Origin: an uncultured Spirochaetota bacterium
GTDB taxonomy: Bacteria > Spirochaetota > Spirochaetia > Treponematales > Rectinemataceae
Direction of reading: 5' to 3'
DNA length: 41,666 bases
NCBI GenBank assembly: GCA_903821875.1
Contig: CAIJMU010000021.1
Span: forward strand, 1 to 41,666
Part shown: piece after piece, positions 22,373 to 30,764 of the stretch
How the letters are laid out: every line of letters begins with the position of its first letter
Numbering within the stretch: position 1 is the stretch's first letter
Translations under genes and position numbers: made by a program
Notes under the pieces: model-generated
Databases searched by the model: none
The model's input: only the letters and a program-made list of their open reading frames with translations
Told to the model about the DNA's origin: nothing

Positions 22373-23068
22373 ATGAAACATCGACACGCACTCGCGGTAC
22401 TCACCGCCCTGCTCTTCCTCGCCCCCCTTGCAGCGGGCGACCTTGCCGCCTTTGTGGATCTCGGATTCTCGGCCGATTCCAGCTGTTTCATGTACGGGCA
22501 ATACGGGATCGACGCAGCGACCTCGGGCCCCTGGGCTGAACTCGGCATCGTGGATACCAGGAAGAACCAGTTCCTGCCGAAGGGACACCTCGAGAAAGCC
22601 TGGCCCCGTGCGATCGAGGCCGGCATTTCCCCCATCGGCGCGCTGTTCTCCCTGTATGCCGAAGCCGCTCCCCTGGCTGCCTCTAAGCGCATCGATCCCC
22701 TCGATAGCGGCCGCCTGATCTACGCGCTCGTCGATGGAGTCGAATCTCCCGCCAGGCTCGAGTTCCAGGACTATGGCACCGACGACGTCTGGACGATCAC
22801 GATGAACAAGAGCGTGGCGGAGCCCAAGGACGGGAGCCCCCGCTCTTCCTTCGGCCTGCAGCTTGAACGGACGCAGAAGGACGGGAGCATCCAGCGAGTG
22901 AGCGCGGGCAACCTCTCTATCGTGCGCGAAGGAGTCCGCGACTACGTGATCCGCAGCGTGATCCTCGGCCCGGACGGGAGGACTGTGGTAATTGTCGTGG
23001 AAAAGGCCATGGTCAAGGGAACCCAGCGCTCCGTCCGCTCCATGGTCGAGACCTGCCGCATGCCCTAA
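22373..23068 (+). CDS. DUF2259-family secreted protein
   Basis: The 231-residue product starts at ATG 22373 after GGGAGGAG. A Sec signal peptide (MKHRHALAVLTALLFLAPLAAG) precedes LAAFVDLGFSADSSCFMYGQYGID and PWAELGIVDTRKNQFLPKG, the diagnostic opening of DUF2259, a family I associate with spirochaetes and alphaproteobacteria. The rest is beta-rich and ends with TVVIVVEKAMVKGTQRSVRSMVETCRMP. Function is unknown; the location should be periplasmic. It is convergent with the sensor kinase at 23109, with a hairpin between them. Confidence 0.82.
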   Translation: MKHRHALAVLTALLFLAPLAAGDLAAFVDLGFSADSSCFMYGQYGIDAATSGPWAELGIVDTRKNQFLPKGHLEKAWPRAIEAGISPIGALFSLYAEAAPLAASKRIDPLDSGRLIYALVDGVESPARLEFQDYGTDDVWTITMNKSVAEPKDGSPRSSFGLQLERTQKDGSIQRVSAGNLSIVREGVRDYVIRSVILGPDGRTVVIVVEKAMVKGTQRSVRSMVETCRMP

Positions 23069-23069
23069 A

Positions 23070-23115
23070 GCCCGACCCCGCTGAAGCGAGGCCCGACCCC
23101 GCTTCGCTTCAGCGA
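23070..23115. repeat. Hairpin with duplicated GCCCGACCCCGCT between convergent genes
   Basis: Perfect 11-bp arms CGCTGAAGCGA (23079-23089) and TCGCTTCAGCG (23104-23114) enclose a 14-nt loop. The 13-mer GCCCGACCCCGCT occurs twice, at 23070 and 23091. The right arm contains the stop codon of the minus-strand kinase. The position suggests a two-way transcription end or a REP-like dispersed element. There is no U run. Confidence 0.75.
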
Positions 23116-24716
23116 GGTGTAAATCGCAGCTCGACGCCGAAGCCAGGTGGGCCTTGATAGGCCAGCCTGCCCCGGATCTGATCTGCCAGGCTCCGCACCA
23201 AGGTGAGGCCCATGCTCGGGCAGCTGCCCGGATCCACCGATGCCAGCAGCCCCCTGCCCTGGTCTCTGACAGTCAATACGCATTCCTCGTCCTGGACGCG
23301 GAAACTCACGTCGATCCTGCCTGAGCGCAGGCCCGGGTAGGCGTGTTTGAGGGCGTTCAGGACGAGCTCGTTGGCGATGAGGCCAAGCGGAACCGCACTG
23401 TCGAGTTCAAGAAGTGAGTAGTCGGCCGAGCAGGCCAGGCCGGCGAAGTCATGGCCTGCAGCCAGTTCGTCCACGAGGCCTGTGAGGTAGGTACCCGCGT
23501 CCACTGACGAAAGGTCGTGTGAGCGGTACAGGAGTTCATGGAGCTGGGCCATGGCACGGATGCGTTCCTGGGTTTCGCGGAGCATCTCGCGGTCATCCTC
23601 GTCCTTGATTTCGTAGGATTGCAGCTGTATGAGGCTCGAAATCACCTGCATGTTGTTCTTGACGCGGTGGTGGATCTCCTTGAGGAGGACCTCCTTCTCG
23701 GCGAGGGAGGCCTTGTGCCGCTGGTCACTCTCCTCGAGCAGAGTTACCTTTTCCCTGAGCGCTGCAGTCGCCCTCCTCACCTGCACCCGGAGGGTCCAGG
23801 CGAGTCCCAGGAGCACTATGACCATGGCGAGCGCAAACAGCCCCACGCCCCGTATCAGCCTCCTGTCGAGGCCTCTCATGATCTCCGTTCCGAGCCAGCG
23901 TTCGTCGATGCGCGCGGCGTCCTTGGCCGGGATGGCTGCGAAGCCATCCTGCACGAGGGCCAGGAGTCCGGGCGAAGCCTTGCGGACTGCCCTGTGGAAT
24001 TCCCCGGAGCCGAGGGAGAAGGTTACCCGGAAATCCCTGTCCAAGCCCTCCTTGTAGAGGAGGTAGAGGGCTGGCGGCTTGTCGATGGTGAACACCCGGA
24101 TGTTCAGGTTCGCGGCTTCCTCGATGATGTCTTTGTAATTGTCAAAGAGGACGAGGTCTCTCAGGCCATTCTGCTGCAGCGTTTCGATGGCCGCGTCGCC
24201 CTTTTTTGCCCCGATGCGGAAGCCACCGAGGTCCGAGAGGCTTGCAATCCCCGAGATGGATTTATGGATGAACAGCGGAACATCGATCCGGGCGTAGGGT
24301 GCGGTGAACAGGTACTTGAGTTCGCGTGCCGGAGTCTGGAAGACGGTATCGAGAACGTCAGCCTCCCCAGACTCGAACATGGCTATCGCGCTGGACCAGG
24401 CCATGGCCCGAACCTCCGCCTTGATGCCGGTCTTCCTGCTCCAGGCTGCCCAGAGGTCAGGGACGATGCCTTCGAGCGTGCCCTTGGAGTTCCTGAACGC
24501 ATAGGGGGGGTAGTTGTCATCGCAGGCTACGACGATCCTGTCGGCTTGCCTGCTGCCAGGGGGGAGGACAAAGGTCCTTCGATTTTCCTGGGAGAGGCTA
24601 CATCCAAGGGCGAGCGCGAGGAGGAGTCCGCCTGCCACCGATCTTCCGACGCTTAAGGCAGCCTTCCTGACTATCGGGGCAGCCCTCCGGAGGCGCCAGC
24701 TTTCCCAAGGATACAT
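23109..24716 (-). CDS. Sensor histidine kinase with periplasmic solute-binding sensor (SBP_bac_3-HisKA_2-HATPase)
   Basis: The 535-residue product has a hydrophobic N-terminal segment ending LALALGCSLS, which resembles a lipobox. Residues about 58-285 form a family 3 solute-binding domain (VACDDNYPPYAFRNSKGTLEGIVPDLW, then VLDTVFQTPARELKYLFTAPY). One transmembrane helix (about 292-314) leads to a coiled coil and a HisKA_2 domain with phospho-acceptor His in LLKEIHHRVKNNMQVISSLIQLQ. The HATPase domain follows, with N-box NELVLNALKHAYP, G1 DQGRGL and G2 GLTLVRSLADQI. It should sense an amino acid-like or other small solute in the periplasm and phosphorylate a partner regulator not encoded nearby. 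The ATG at 24716 has no strong ribosome-binding site, so the exact start is uncertain. Confidence 0.85.
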   Translation of the reverse strand: MYPWESWRLRRAAPIVRKAALSVGRSVAGGLLLALALGCSLSQENRRTFVLPPGSRQADRIVVACDDNYPPYAFRNSKGTLEGIVPDLWAAWSRKTGIKAEVRAMAWSSAIAMFESGEADVLDTVFQTPARELKYLFTAPYARIDVPLFIHKSISGIASLSDLGGFRIGAKKGDAAIETLQQNGLRDLVLFDNYKDIIEEAANLNIRVFTIDKPPALYLLYKEGLDRDFRVTFSLGSGEFHRAVRKASPGLLALVQDGFAAIPAKDAARIDERWLGTEIMRGLDRRLIRGVGLFALAMVIVLLGLAWTLRVQVRRATAALREKVTLLEESDQRHKASLAEKEVLLKEIHHRVKNNMQVISSLIQLQSYEIKDEDDREMLRETQERIRAMAQLHELLYRSHDLSSVDAGTYLTGLVDELAAGHDFAGLACSADYSLLELDSAVPLGLIANELVLNALKHAYPGLRSGRIDVSFRVQDEECVLTVRDQGRGLLASVDPGSCPSMGLTLVRSLADQIRGRLAYQGPPGFGVELRFTPR

Positions 24717-24808
24717 GCCCCAATGATAGGAGCTGGCGCGTGCGGGAACAAGGAAAGCCCCCTCCTTTGCGCCCGCTTAGCCGCGATTGGGGATTGCTGC
24801 TCTGTGGC

Positions 24809-24837
24809 TTGACCCCTCCGTGCCGGATAATGATAAT
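24809..24837 (+). promoter_or_regulatory. Promoter of the fur-feoAB operon
   Basis: TTGACC (24809-24814) and GATAAT (24832-24837) are spaced by exactly 17 bp and match five of six consensus bases each. The predicted start is near 24844, only about 4 nt before the fur ATG, so the mRNA would be leaderless or nearly so. Confidence 0.72.
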
Positions 24838-24844
24838 CATTATC
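24826..24844. promoter_or_regulatory. Fur box, exact 19-bp consensus
   Basis: GATAATGATAATCATTATC is identical over all 19 bases to the classical Escherichia coli Fur consensus. It covers the -10 element and the predicted start of transcription, so iron-loaded Fur bound here would block the promoter. This gives simple autoregulation of fur together with iron-dependent control of feoAB. Confidence 0.93.
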
Positions 24845-24847
24845 GTA

Positions 24848-25330
24848 ATGAAAGCATCGGTGATCGCAACGGCGGAGTTTGGGGCGCTCGAAACCTTTCT
24901 CCGGAAAAGTGGACTCAAGATGACGAAGGCGAGGGCTGTGGTGCTGGAGGCCTTCCTTTCCATCGAGCAGCATGTATCGGCGGAGGAGCTTTTCGAGGCT
25001 GCCCGAGCGATCGACGGGGGTATCGGGCAGGCCACCGTGTTCAGGACCATCAAGCTCCTCGCCGAATCGGGCGTGGCCCGCGAGGCTCGCACAGACAAGG
25101 GTGGCCGTCAGTACGAGCGTGCGTTCCGGCGGGGGCATCATGACCACCTCGTCTGCCTGCGATGCGGGACAGTTGTCGAATTTGCCGACAGCTCCATCGA
25201 GGCAGCCCAGGCTGCCGTCTACGCAGCCCATGGTTTTTCGGCCATCGGCCACCAGCTCGAACTGGTCGGGATCTGCCCCCGCTGCTCGGGCCCAGGCGGG
25301 CAGAGCAGCCACCCCGCGAAGGAAGCCTGA
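24848..25330 (+). CDS. fur: Ferric uptake regulator family repressor
   Basis: The product is 160 residues from ATG at 24848. The frame is open to 24740, but that extension crosses the promoter and Fur box and encodes IMIIIIV from the box itself. The winged helix includes MTKARAVVLEAFL, HVSAEELFEAAR and the recognition helix GQATVFRTIKLLAESGVA. The dimerisation domain has the metal ligands HHDHLVCLRCG and a second CPRC, giving a Cys4 structural zinc site. Family alternatives are Zur and PerR. The consensus Fur box in front and feoAB behind argue for iron sensing. One base separates the stop from feoA. No Shine-Dalgarno sequence is possible between the predicted transcript start and the ATG. 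Confidence 0.9.
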   Translation: MKASVIATAEFGALETFLRKSGLKMTKARAVVLEAFLSIEQHVSAEELFEAARAIDGGIGQATVFRTIKLLAESGVAREARTDKGGRQYERAFRRGHHDHLVCLRCGTVVEFADSSIEAAQAAVYAAHGFSAIGHQLELVGICPRCSGPGGQSSHPAKEA

Positions 25331-25331
25331 C

Positions 25332-25574
25332 ATGCTGCTTTCCGAACTCGCCCCGGGTGCCCGCTTCAGGGTACAGGGGGTGACCATCGGCCGCGAGGTC
25401 GGGAAGCGACTTGCAGACATGGGATTCAACAATGGAGTGGAGGGCGAAGTTGTCCGCAGGCTCTTCCTCTCGGGGCCCATGCAGGTTCGAATCCTCGGTT
25501 ACAACCTCCTTCTCCGGAAGAGTGAGGCTGCCGCCGTCGAGGTCCAGGCAGAGACCGGGCAGCCTTCCCCATGA
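25332..25574 (+). CDS. feoA: Ferrous iron transport protein A
   Basis: The product is 80 residues from ATG at 25332, after AAGGAAG near the end of fur. It is an SH3-like small cytoplasmic protein: LLSELAPGARFRVQGVTIGREVGKRLADMGFNNG, then a beta-strand core ending VRILGYNLLLRKSEAAAVEV. The LADMGF and LRKSEA positions match the FeoA family. It assists or regulates the FeoB iron(II) transporter at the membrane. The ATGA overlap with feoB indicates translational coupling. Confidence 0.92.
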   Translation: MLLSELAPGARFRVQGVTIGREVGKRLADMGFNNGVEGEVVRRLFLSGPMQVRILGYNLLLRKSEAAAVEVQAETGQPSP

Positions 25575-27718
25575 GCGGCGGGACGAGGCAGGGAAGGCTG
25601 CGAATCGCCCTGGCGGGCAATCCCAACGCGGGCAAGACGAGCCTCTTCAATGCCCTCACCGGGGCGCGGCACAAGGTAGGAAATTACCCGGGAGTCACGG
25701 TCGAAAAGCGCGAGGGGAGCCGGATCAGGGAGGGCCGCGAGTACCGCTTCATCGACCTGCCGGGAATCTACAGCCTCACCGCCTACTCCATCGACGAGGT
25801 GGTGACGCGGGACTGCCTTCTGGACGAGCGCCCCGACCTCATCATCGATGTCCTGGATTCCACCAATCTCGAACGTCACCTCTATCTCTGCCTCCAGTTC
25901 CAGGAACTCGGGATTCCGGTCGTCGGAGCGCTCAACATGAGCGACGAGGCTAAGGCACAGGGCATTTCCATCGACTCATATGAACTTGGAAAGATCCTGG
26001 GAATACCCATGACCGCGACGGTGGCCAGGACCGGCGAGGGAATCGAGGAGCTCCTCGACCTCGCCGACAGGGCGGCGGCAGGTGGATCCGACGACCTCCA
26101 TCGCATCTCCTACGGTCCTGAGATCGAGCCCAGGCTTGCTGCCCTCGAGCTTGCTATCGCCGCGGACCCGGATTTTGCGCGCCGCTTTCCTGCGCGCTGG
26201 CTTGCGGTCAAGCTACTCGAAAAGGATGGGGACGCCCTGGAGCGCCTCGGATCCCACCGCGACGCGGCAGCCATCGCCGCCCTGGCGCGCGAGTCGGCCG
26301 CGTGGATCGGCACGCACTTCGGCAAGGACGCCGAGATCGTCATCTCGGGCCAGCGCTACGGCTACATCCACGGCGCCACGCGCGAGACCCTCCGCCTGCC
26401 GGGAAGGCGCGCAGCCTCACTCACTGACGCCATCGACGCTGTCGTCATGCATCCCTTCCTTGCCCTGCCCATCTTCGCCCTCACCCTCTGGGGTGTCTTC
26501 AGCCTGACCTTCGCCCTCGGCGCCTATCCGACAGCCTGGCTCGATGCCTTTTTCCGCTGGCTCGCGGCCTCGCTCGGCCCGGTCCTGCCCGGAGGCGCCC
26601 TCCGTTCCCACGTGGTGGACGGAGTGATCGCCGGCGTGGGAGGGGTCCTGTCCTTCGTACCCCTCATAGTGCTGCTTTTCTTCCTGATCTCGGTCCTCGA
26701 GGATACAGGCTACATGTCGAGGGCGGCCTTCGCCACCGACCGCGCCCTCCACGCTTTCGGACTCCATGGCCAGTCGGTTTTTCCCATGATGCTCGGCTTC
26801 GGCTGCTCGGTACCTGCGATCATGGCTGCCCGGACCCTGAAGAGCCCGCGCGACCGAATACTGACAATTATGATAATCCCCTTCATGAGCTGCGGGGCGA
26901 AGCTGCCCGTCCACGTCCTGTTGGCGGCGGCCTTCTTCCCGCGCCATGCCGCCGCCGCGGTGATGGCCATCTACGCCGTCGGCGTGGCCCTTGCCCTGGG
27001 CTCGGCCTGGGTCCTCCGGCGCACGGCCCTCCGGGGCGAGCCGACGCCCTTTGTCATGGAGCTGCCACCCTGGCGCAGGCCCACGCTCCGGGGCCTCCTC
27101 TGGCACGTCTGGGAAAACACGGCGATGTACGCCCGCAAGGCCGGGACGGTGATACTGGCGGCCTCGATCCTTGTGTGGGCAGTCACGAGCTATCCCAGGC
27201 ATGAAGTCGCCCCGGGCGAGCGAGAGGCAATGGCGGCGGCCTGGTCCCAGGCCCATCCCGCAGCGGGCTCCGACGATCTCGAGGCGGGACTGTCGCGCGA
27301 GCTCGCCGAGCGGTCTATGACCTACAGCTTCGCGGGGCGCTTCGGCAAGGCTATCGAACCCCTCGTGGCACCCCTGGGTTTCGACTGGAGGATCGGGGTC
27401 GCCACGGTGACCGGCTTCGCCGCAAAGGAGGTGGTCGTCTCCACGCTCGGCATACTCTACGGCGTCGGAGCGGGAAAATCCGAAGGGGCGGGGCTCAGGA
27501 GCGAACTGGCGGCAGATCCCGCGTGGACGCCCCTGGTCGCCTTCTGCCTGATGCTGTTCATCCTCCTGATCCCGCCCTGTTTCGCGGCCCTGGCGACCAT
27601 GAAGACCGAGCTCGGCTGGTCCTGGCTTGGCTTCGCCCTGGCCTTCCAGCTCTCCCTCGGCTGGCTCGTGGCCTTCGCGGTCTTCAGTATTGGTACAATG
27701 ATCGGGATCGCGGCCTGA
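25571..27718 (+). CDS. feoB: Ferrous iron transport protein B
   Basis: The 715-residue product begins with a G domain: G1 GNPNAGKTS (16-24), G3 IDLPGIYSL, G4 NMSD (commonly NMMD or NMLD) and a helical GDI-like segment to about residue 260. The membrane part contains two Gate-type halves with the FeoB signatures GVGGVLSFVPLIVLLFFLISVLEDTGYMSR, LGFGCSVPAIMAARTLKSPRDR and PFMSCGAKLPVHVL, ending in several spans. It imports Fe(II) across the cytoplasmic membrane in a GTP-dependent manner. No feoC follows. Length is close to E. coli FeoB (773), with a shorter C-terminus. The gene is convergent with the deacetylase, 18 bp away. Confidence 0.95.
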   Translation: MSGGTRQGRLRIALAGNPNAGKTSLFNALTGARHKVGNYPGVTVEKREGSRIREGREYRFIDLPGIYSLTAYSIDEVVTRDCLLDERPDLIIDVLDSTNLERHLYLCLQFQELGIPVVGALNMSDEAKAQGISIDSYELGKILGIPMTATVARTGEGIEELLDLADRAAAGGSDDLHRISYGPEIEPRLAALELAIAADPDFARRFPARWLAVKLLEKDGDALERLGSHRDAAAIAALARESAAWIGTHFGKDAEIVISGQRYGYIHGATRETLRLPGRRAASLTDAIDAVVMHPFLALPIFALTLWGVFSLTFALGAYPTAWLDAFFRWLAASLGPVLPGGALRSHVVDGVIAGVGGVLSFVPLIVLLFFLISVLEDTGYMSRAAFATDRALHAFGLHGQSVFPMMLGFGCSVPAIMAARTLKSPRDRILTIMIIPFMSCGAKLPVHVLLAAAFFPRHAAAAVMAIYAVGVALALGSAWVLRRTALRGEPTPFVMELPPWRRPTLRGLLWHVWENTAMYARKAGTVILAASILVWAVTSYPRHEVAPGEREAMAAAWSQAHPAAGSDDLEAGLSRELAERSMTYSFAGRFGKAIEPLVAPLGFDWRIGVATVTGFAAKEVVVSTLGILYGVGAGKSEGAGLRSELAADPAWTPLVAFCLMLFILLIPPCFAALATMKTELGWSWLGFALAFQLSLGWLVAFAVFSIGTMIGIAA

Positions 27719-27736
27719 GCGGGGACTTCCCTTGCA

Positions 27737-28483
27737 TCACGGACCCGCGCGGGCCTCGAGGAGCTTGAAGATGGCCCGGCGGTTCCAGTGGTACACGATG
27801 GTCCTCGGCACTGCCCAGTGGTTGAGGGCCGGATCCGTCGGATCGACGAAGCGGACTTTCTCGCTGGCGAGGAAGGCCCAGGCGTAGCCTGCCGCCCGGA
27901 CGGCGTCCCTGGCCCCGGGAGCGGCGACGCCATAGGGATAGGCGAAGACACTCGGTGCCTTGCCGGTGATTTTCGCGAGGGCGGCCATGGGAAGGGAGGC
28001 CTCGCGGAGGACCTGTTTCCGGTTCCGGAGCCAGGCACGGGGGGTCATGTACTGGTGCGTATAGCCGTGGGCCCCTATTTCGCAGCCCTCCGACTGGAGC
28101 GTGACCAGCTGCTGTGCCGTGAGCACGGTCTTCGACCGCCCTATCGCCGCAGGGTAGATGAAGAGCCCGACAGGGATGCCCCGCGGCCGGAGGACTTCCT
28201 CCACGGCAGCCATGACCGAATGGTTGCCGTCGTCTATCGTAATTGCGATGTTCTTTTTACCCACGAGCCTGCCGGCCATGGCGTCTTCGAGCGATACGAA
28301 GGTATAGCCGAGGGCCTTCATGCGGTCGAGCTGGGCAGCGAAGTCGGCGATCGGGTAGTCGAGGGTAGACTTGGCGCCGAGGAAGCTGTGGTAATCGAGG
28401 ATCAGCACGGTACCCGCAGCGAGGGAGGGAAGCACGGCAAGCACTGAAAGGGCGATGGCAAGTACTGCACGGATGGTTTTCAC
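27737..28483 (-). CDS. Polysaccharide deacetylase (NodB/CE4) family, secreted
   Basis: The 248-residue product starts with GTG at 28483, with AGGTAGAG ahead. It carries a Sec signal peptide (MKTIRAVLAIALSVLAVLPSLAAG). CE4 motifs present are IAITIDDGNHSV (motif 1, with both Asp), EIGAHGYTHQYM (motif 2, metal-binding His pair) and VFAYPYG (motif 3). The early ILDYHSF is the usual opening for this group. The domain should remove N-acetyl groups from an envelope or environmental glycan such as peptidoglycan or chitin-like chains. This is in keeping with, but not linked to, the GlcNAc operon. Two Asp follow each other in motif 1 (TIDDG), as in active enzymes. Confidence 0.88.
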   Translation of the reverse strand: MKTIRAVLAIALSVLAVLPSLAAGTVLILDYHSFLGAKSTLDYPIADFAAQLDRMKALGYTFVSLEDAMAGRLVGKKNIAITIDDGNHSVMAAVEEVLRPRGIPVGLFIYPAAIGRSKTVLTAQQLVTLQSEGCEIGAHGYTHQYMTPRAWLRNRKQVLREASLPMAALAKITGKAPSVFAYPYGVAAPGARDAVRAAGYAWAFLASEKVRFVDPTDPALNHWAVPRTIVYHWNRRAIFKLLEARAGP

Positions 28484-28511
28484 TGCGGGACTCTACCTTC
28501 GCATGAAGATC

Positions 28512-29291
28512 CTATGCAAGCGCGAAGCGGTCGATAAGAGTGCGCGCGATGCTCCCCTTCGGCGGAATTTCCGGGAGTCCGTCACGGCCGCACCAGCGGA
28601 GCTCCGCGATCTCCTCGCCATCGGGTCGGGCCTCCCCTGAAAGCCAGCGCGCGGTAAAGGCGAGCATCAGTGAATCGGGAAAGGGCCAGGGTTGCGAAGC
28701 CACGTAGCTGAGATCCCCGATCTCGATGCCTGCTTCCTCGCGGACTTCACGGACGGCCGTTTCTTCCAGGGTCTCCCCCGCCTCGACGAAACCCGCAAGG
28801 AGGCCGAAGCGCCCTCCCGCTGGCAGCTTCGCGTTGCGCGCGAGGAGGATCTGGTCACCCCGCGTCACGAGCACGATGACAGCGGGGGAGATACGCGGGA
28901 AGGTCGGGCGCCCACAGTCGGGGCAGCTTCTGGCACCCCCCTCCAGGTCTGCTGCTGCCGGATCGGCGAGGGCCGTGCCGCAGGCTCCGCAGAACTTCGC
29001 GGTCGACATCCAGTTGAGGAGTCCGAGGCCCTTCAGCGCAGGCCGGAGGGTGGCTTCGGGCCAGCGGGAGAGGGCCTGCCTGATGGGCATCCGGATGAGG
29101 CCGGCAGCTTCCAGTGCCGCCCCTGCCTCCTTCGGAAACGAGAGAGCCTCGAAGGCCTCGCCCGACCAGGTGAAACTCCTCTGCGCTTCTTCCTCTACCG
29201 CCTCAAGCCTCGGTGGAGAAAGCCAGGGCTCCCCGTCGGGGGAATCCATGAGGATGTCGCTGCCGAGAAAGGCGATCGTTCGGTGAGCCAT
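28512..29291 (-). CDS. nudC: NAD(+)/NADH diphosphatase, NudC type
   Basis: The 259-residue product has the three NudC marks: a zinc ribbon (KFCGACG... then SCPDCGRPTFPRISP), the Nudix box GFVEAGETLEETAVREVREEAGI with all consensus residues, and the diagnostic SQPWPFPDSLMLAF that separates NADH diphosphatases from other Nudix enzymes. It hydrolyses NAD(H) to NMN(H) and AMP; in E. coli it also removes NAD caps from RNA. Its ATG overlaps an ATG on the other strand at 29290, so the two divergent genes share a very short or overlapping control region. Confidence 0.94.
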   Translation of the reverse strand: MAHRTIAFLGSDILMDSPDGEPWLSPPRLEAVEEEAQRSFTWSGEAFEALSFPKEAGAALEAAGLIRMPIRQALSRWPEATLRPALKGLGLLNWMSTAKFCGACGTALADPAAADLEGGARSCPDCGRPTFPRISPAVIVLVTRGDQILLARNAKLPAGGRFGLLAGFVEAGETLEETAVREVREEAGIEIGDLSYVASQPWPFPDSLMLAFTARWLSGEARPDGEEIAELRWCGRDGLPEIPPKGSIARTLIDRFALA

Positions 29292-29352
29292 GGTGGCGGA
29301 TGATACCCTGAGTGCCTCCTTTGTGGTATATCTCCGGATGATCGGAGTCTAC

Positions 29353-30600
29353 ATGAGCGCTGTATCGATACTCTTCCTTTTTCTCGTCCTCGCCTTCATC
29401 GACCTGGCCTGGGGGCTTGTACTGTCCTTGCTCAACCGGCAGAGCGTCATCGCCGCTGACGGCAGGGTGCCCGAGGAACTCGCTTCCTCGATCACGGCCG
29501 AGGCTGCGGCGAAATCTCGTGACTACACGCTCTCCCGCCTGGGCTTTTCGCTTGTCGAGGGTCCCATAACGACGATCCTGACGCTGGCTGTCGCGGCCCT
29601 CGGCCTCTTTGGCCTCCTCGACGCCTTTCTCGGAAGTCTTGTCCCGGGGGCTTATGCACGGGCAGTGCTTTTCTTCGTCGCGATCTTCCTGGCTTTCTCC
29701 ATCCTCTCCCTGCCCTTCTCGCTGTGGTCCACCTTCGGCATCGAAAAGAGGTTCGGCTTCAACACGACCACGCTGGGCACCTGGTTCCTCGACGGCGCCA
29801 AGGAGACCCTGATATCCGCCCTCATCGGCCTGCCCCTCCTGTGGATCCTTTTCGCCTTCATGGACGCGACAGGCCGCTTCTGGTGGCTCTGGGCCGCGGG
29901 CATCTTCTCCCTTCTCAGCCTTGCCCTCTCCATCATCTTTCCCCTGCTGATCGCGCCGCTCTTCAACAAGTTCACACCCCTGCCCGAGGGCAGCCTCCGG
30001 GATCGAATCAAGGAACTCGCCGATCGCCTGGGCTTCAGGATGGGCGGGATCTTCGTGATGGATGGCTCGAAGCGCTCGAAGCATTCCAACGCCTACTTCA
30101 CGGGCCTCGGCGCGGTCAAGCGCATCGTCCTCTACGACACCCTTGTCTCCTCGATGTCGGAGGACGAGGTCCTGGCCGTCCTCGCCCACGAGATAGGGCA
30201 CGAGAAGAAGCACCATGTACTGAAGATGACAATTGTTTCGATCATCCTGTCCTTCGCGGGCTTCTACATCCTTTCCCTCCTCATGGGCTGGCACGAACTC
30301 TACGCGGCCTTCGGCTTCACGGCCGAGACAAAGGAGGCAATACTCATGATCTTCGCCCTCGTATCGGGACCGGCCACCTTCTTCCTCGCCCCGCTCTTTT
30401 CAGCCTGGTCCCGCAGTCACGAGTACGAGGCCGACCGCTACGCCGCCGGGGCGGCAGGCAAGGATGCGATGGGCTCGGCCCTCCTCCGTCTCAACAGCGA
30501 AAACGCCTCGAACCTCTGGCCCCACAGCCTCTACTCCTTCTGGCACTATTCGCATCCGACCCTCAGGGAAAGGCTGGCGGCGATAGCCGTGGCGACGTAA
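29353..30600 (+). CDS. M48 family metallopeptidase, CAAX prenyl protease Ste24-like
   Basis: The preferred start is ATG at 29353 (GGAG five bases upstream), giving 415 residues. In-frame ATGs at 29290 and 29338 would add 21 or 5 residues. The N-terminal half has several membrane spans and the Ste24 block SLPFSLWSTFGIEKRFGFNTTTLGTWFLD. The zinc protease motif is LAHEIGHEKKHH (His279-His283), and the third ligand lies in SRSHEYEADRYAAG near 355-361. The region HSNAYFTGLGAVKRIVLYDTL is also typical. It is an integral-membrane zinc protease; bacterial members process or degrade membrane proteins, and the native substrate is unknown since bacteria lack CAAX prenylation. It is divergent from nudC. 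Confidence 0.92.
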   Translation: MSAVSILFLFLVLAFIDLAWGLVLSLLNRQSVIAADGRVPEELASSITAEAAAKSRDYTLSRLGFSLVEGPITTILTLAVAALGLFGLLDAFLGSLVPGAYARAVLFFVAIFLAFSILSLPFSLWSTFGIEKRFGFNTTTLGTWFLDGAKETLISALIGLPLLWILFAFMDATGRFWWLWAAGIFSLLSLALSIIFPLLIAPLFNKFTPLPEGSLRDRIKELADRLGFRMGGIFVMDGSKRSKHSNAYFTGLGAVKRIVLYDTLVSSMSEDEVLAVLAHEIGHEKKHHVLKMTIVSIILSFAGFYILSLLMGWHELYAAFGFTAETKEAILMIFALVSGPATFFLAPLFSAWSRSHEYEADRYAAGAAGKDAMGSALLRLNSENASNLWPHSLYSFWHYSHPTLRERLAAIAVAT

Positions 30601-30764
30601 TTGCGCAAAACGGGGCCTTTGGCCTACCATGCCCCACCATGGAAGCATCAAAGGCCTGCGACGGGGTCCGCTGTGAGGATCGACAGTACTATGTAGTCCG
30701 GGGTGGCGAAGCCACCTGCCTCGGCGAGAGCATCGAGGGAACAGAATATGAGAGGGCCACCCGG

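Noticed and set aside
24740-24847. N-terminal extension of fur in the open frame
   Set aside because: The extension would be encoded by the -35, -10 and Fur box themselves and does not resemble any Fur N-terminus.
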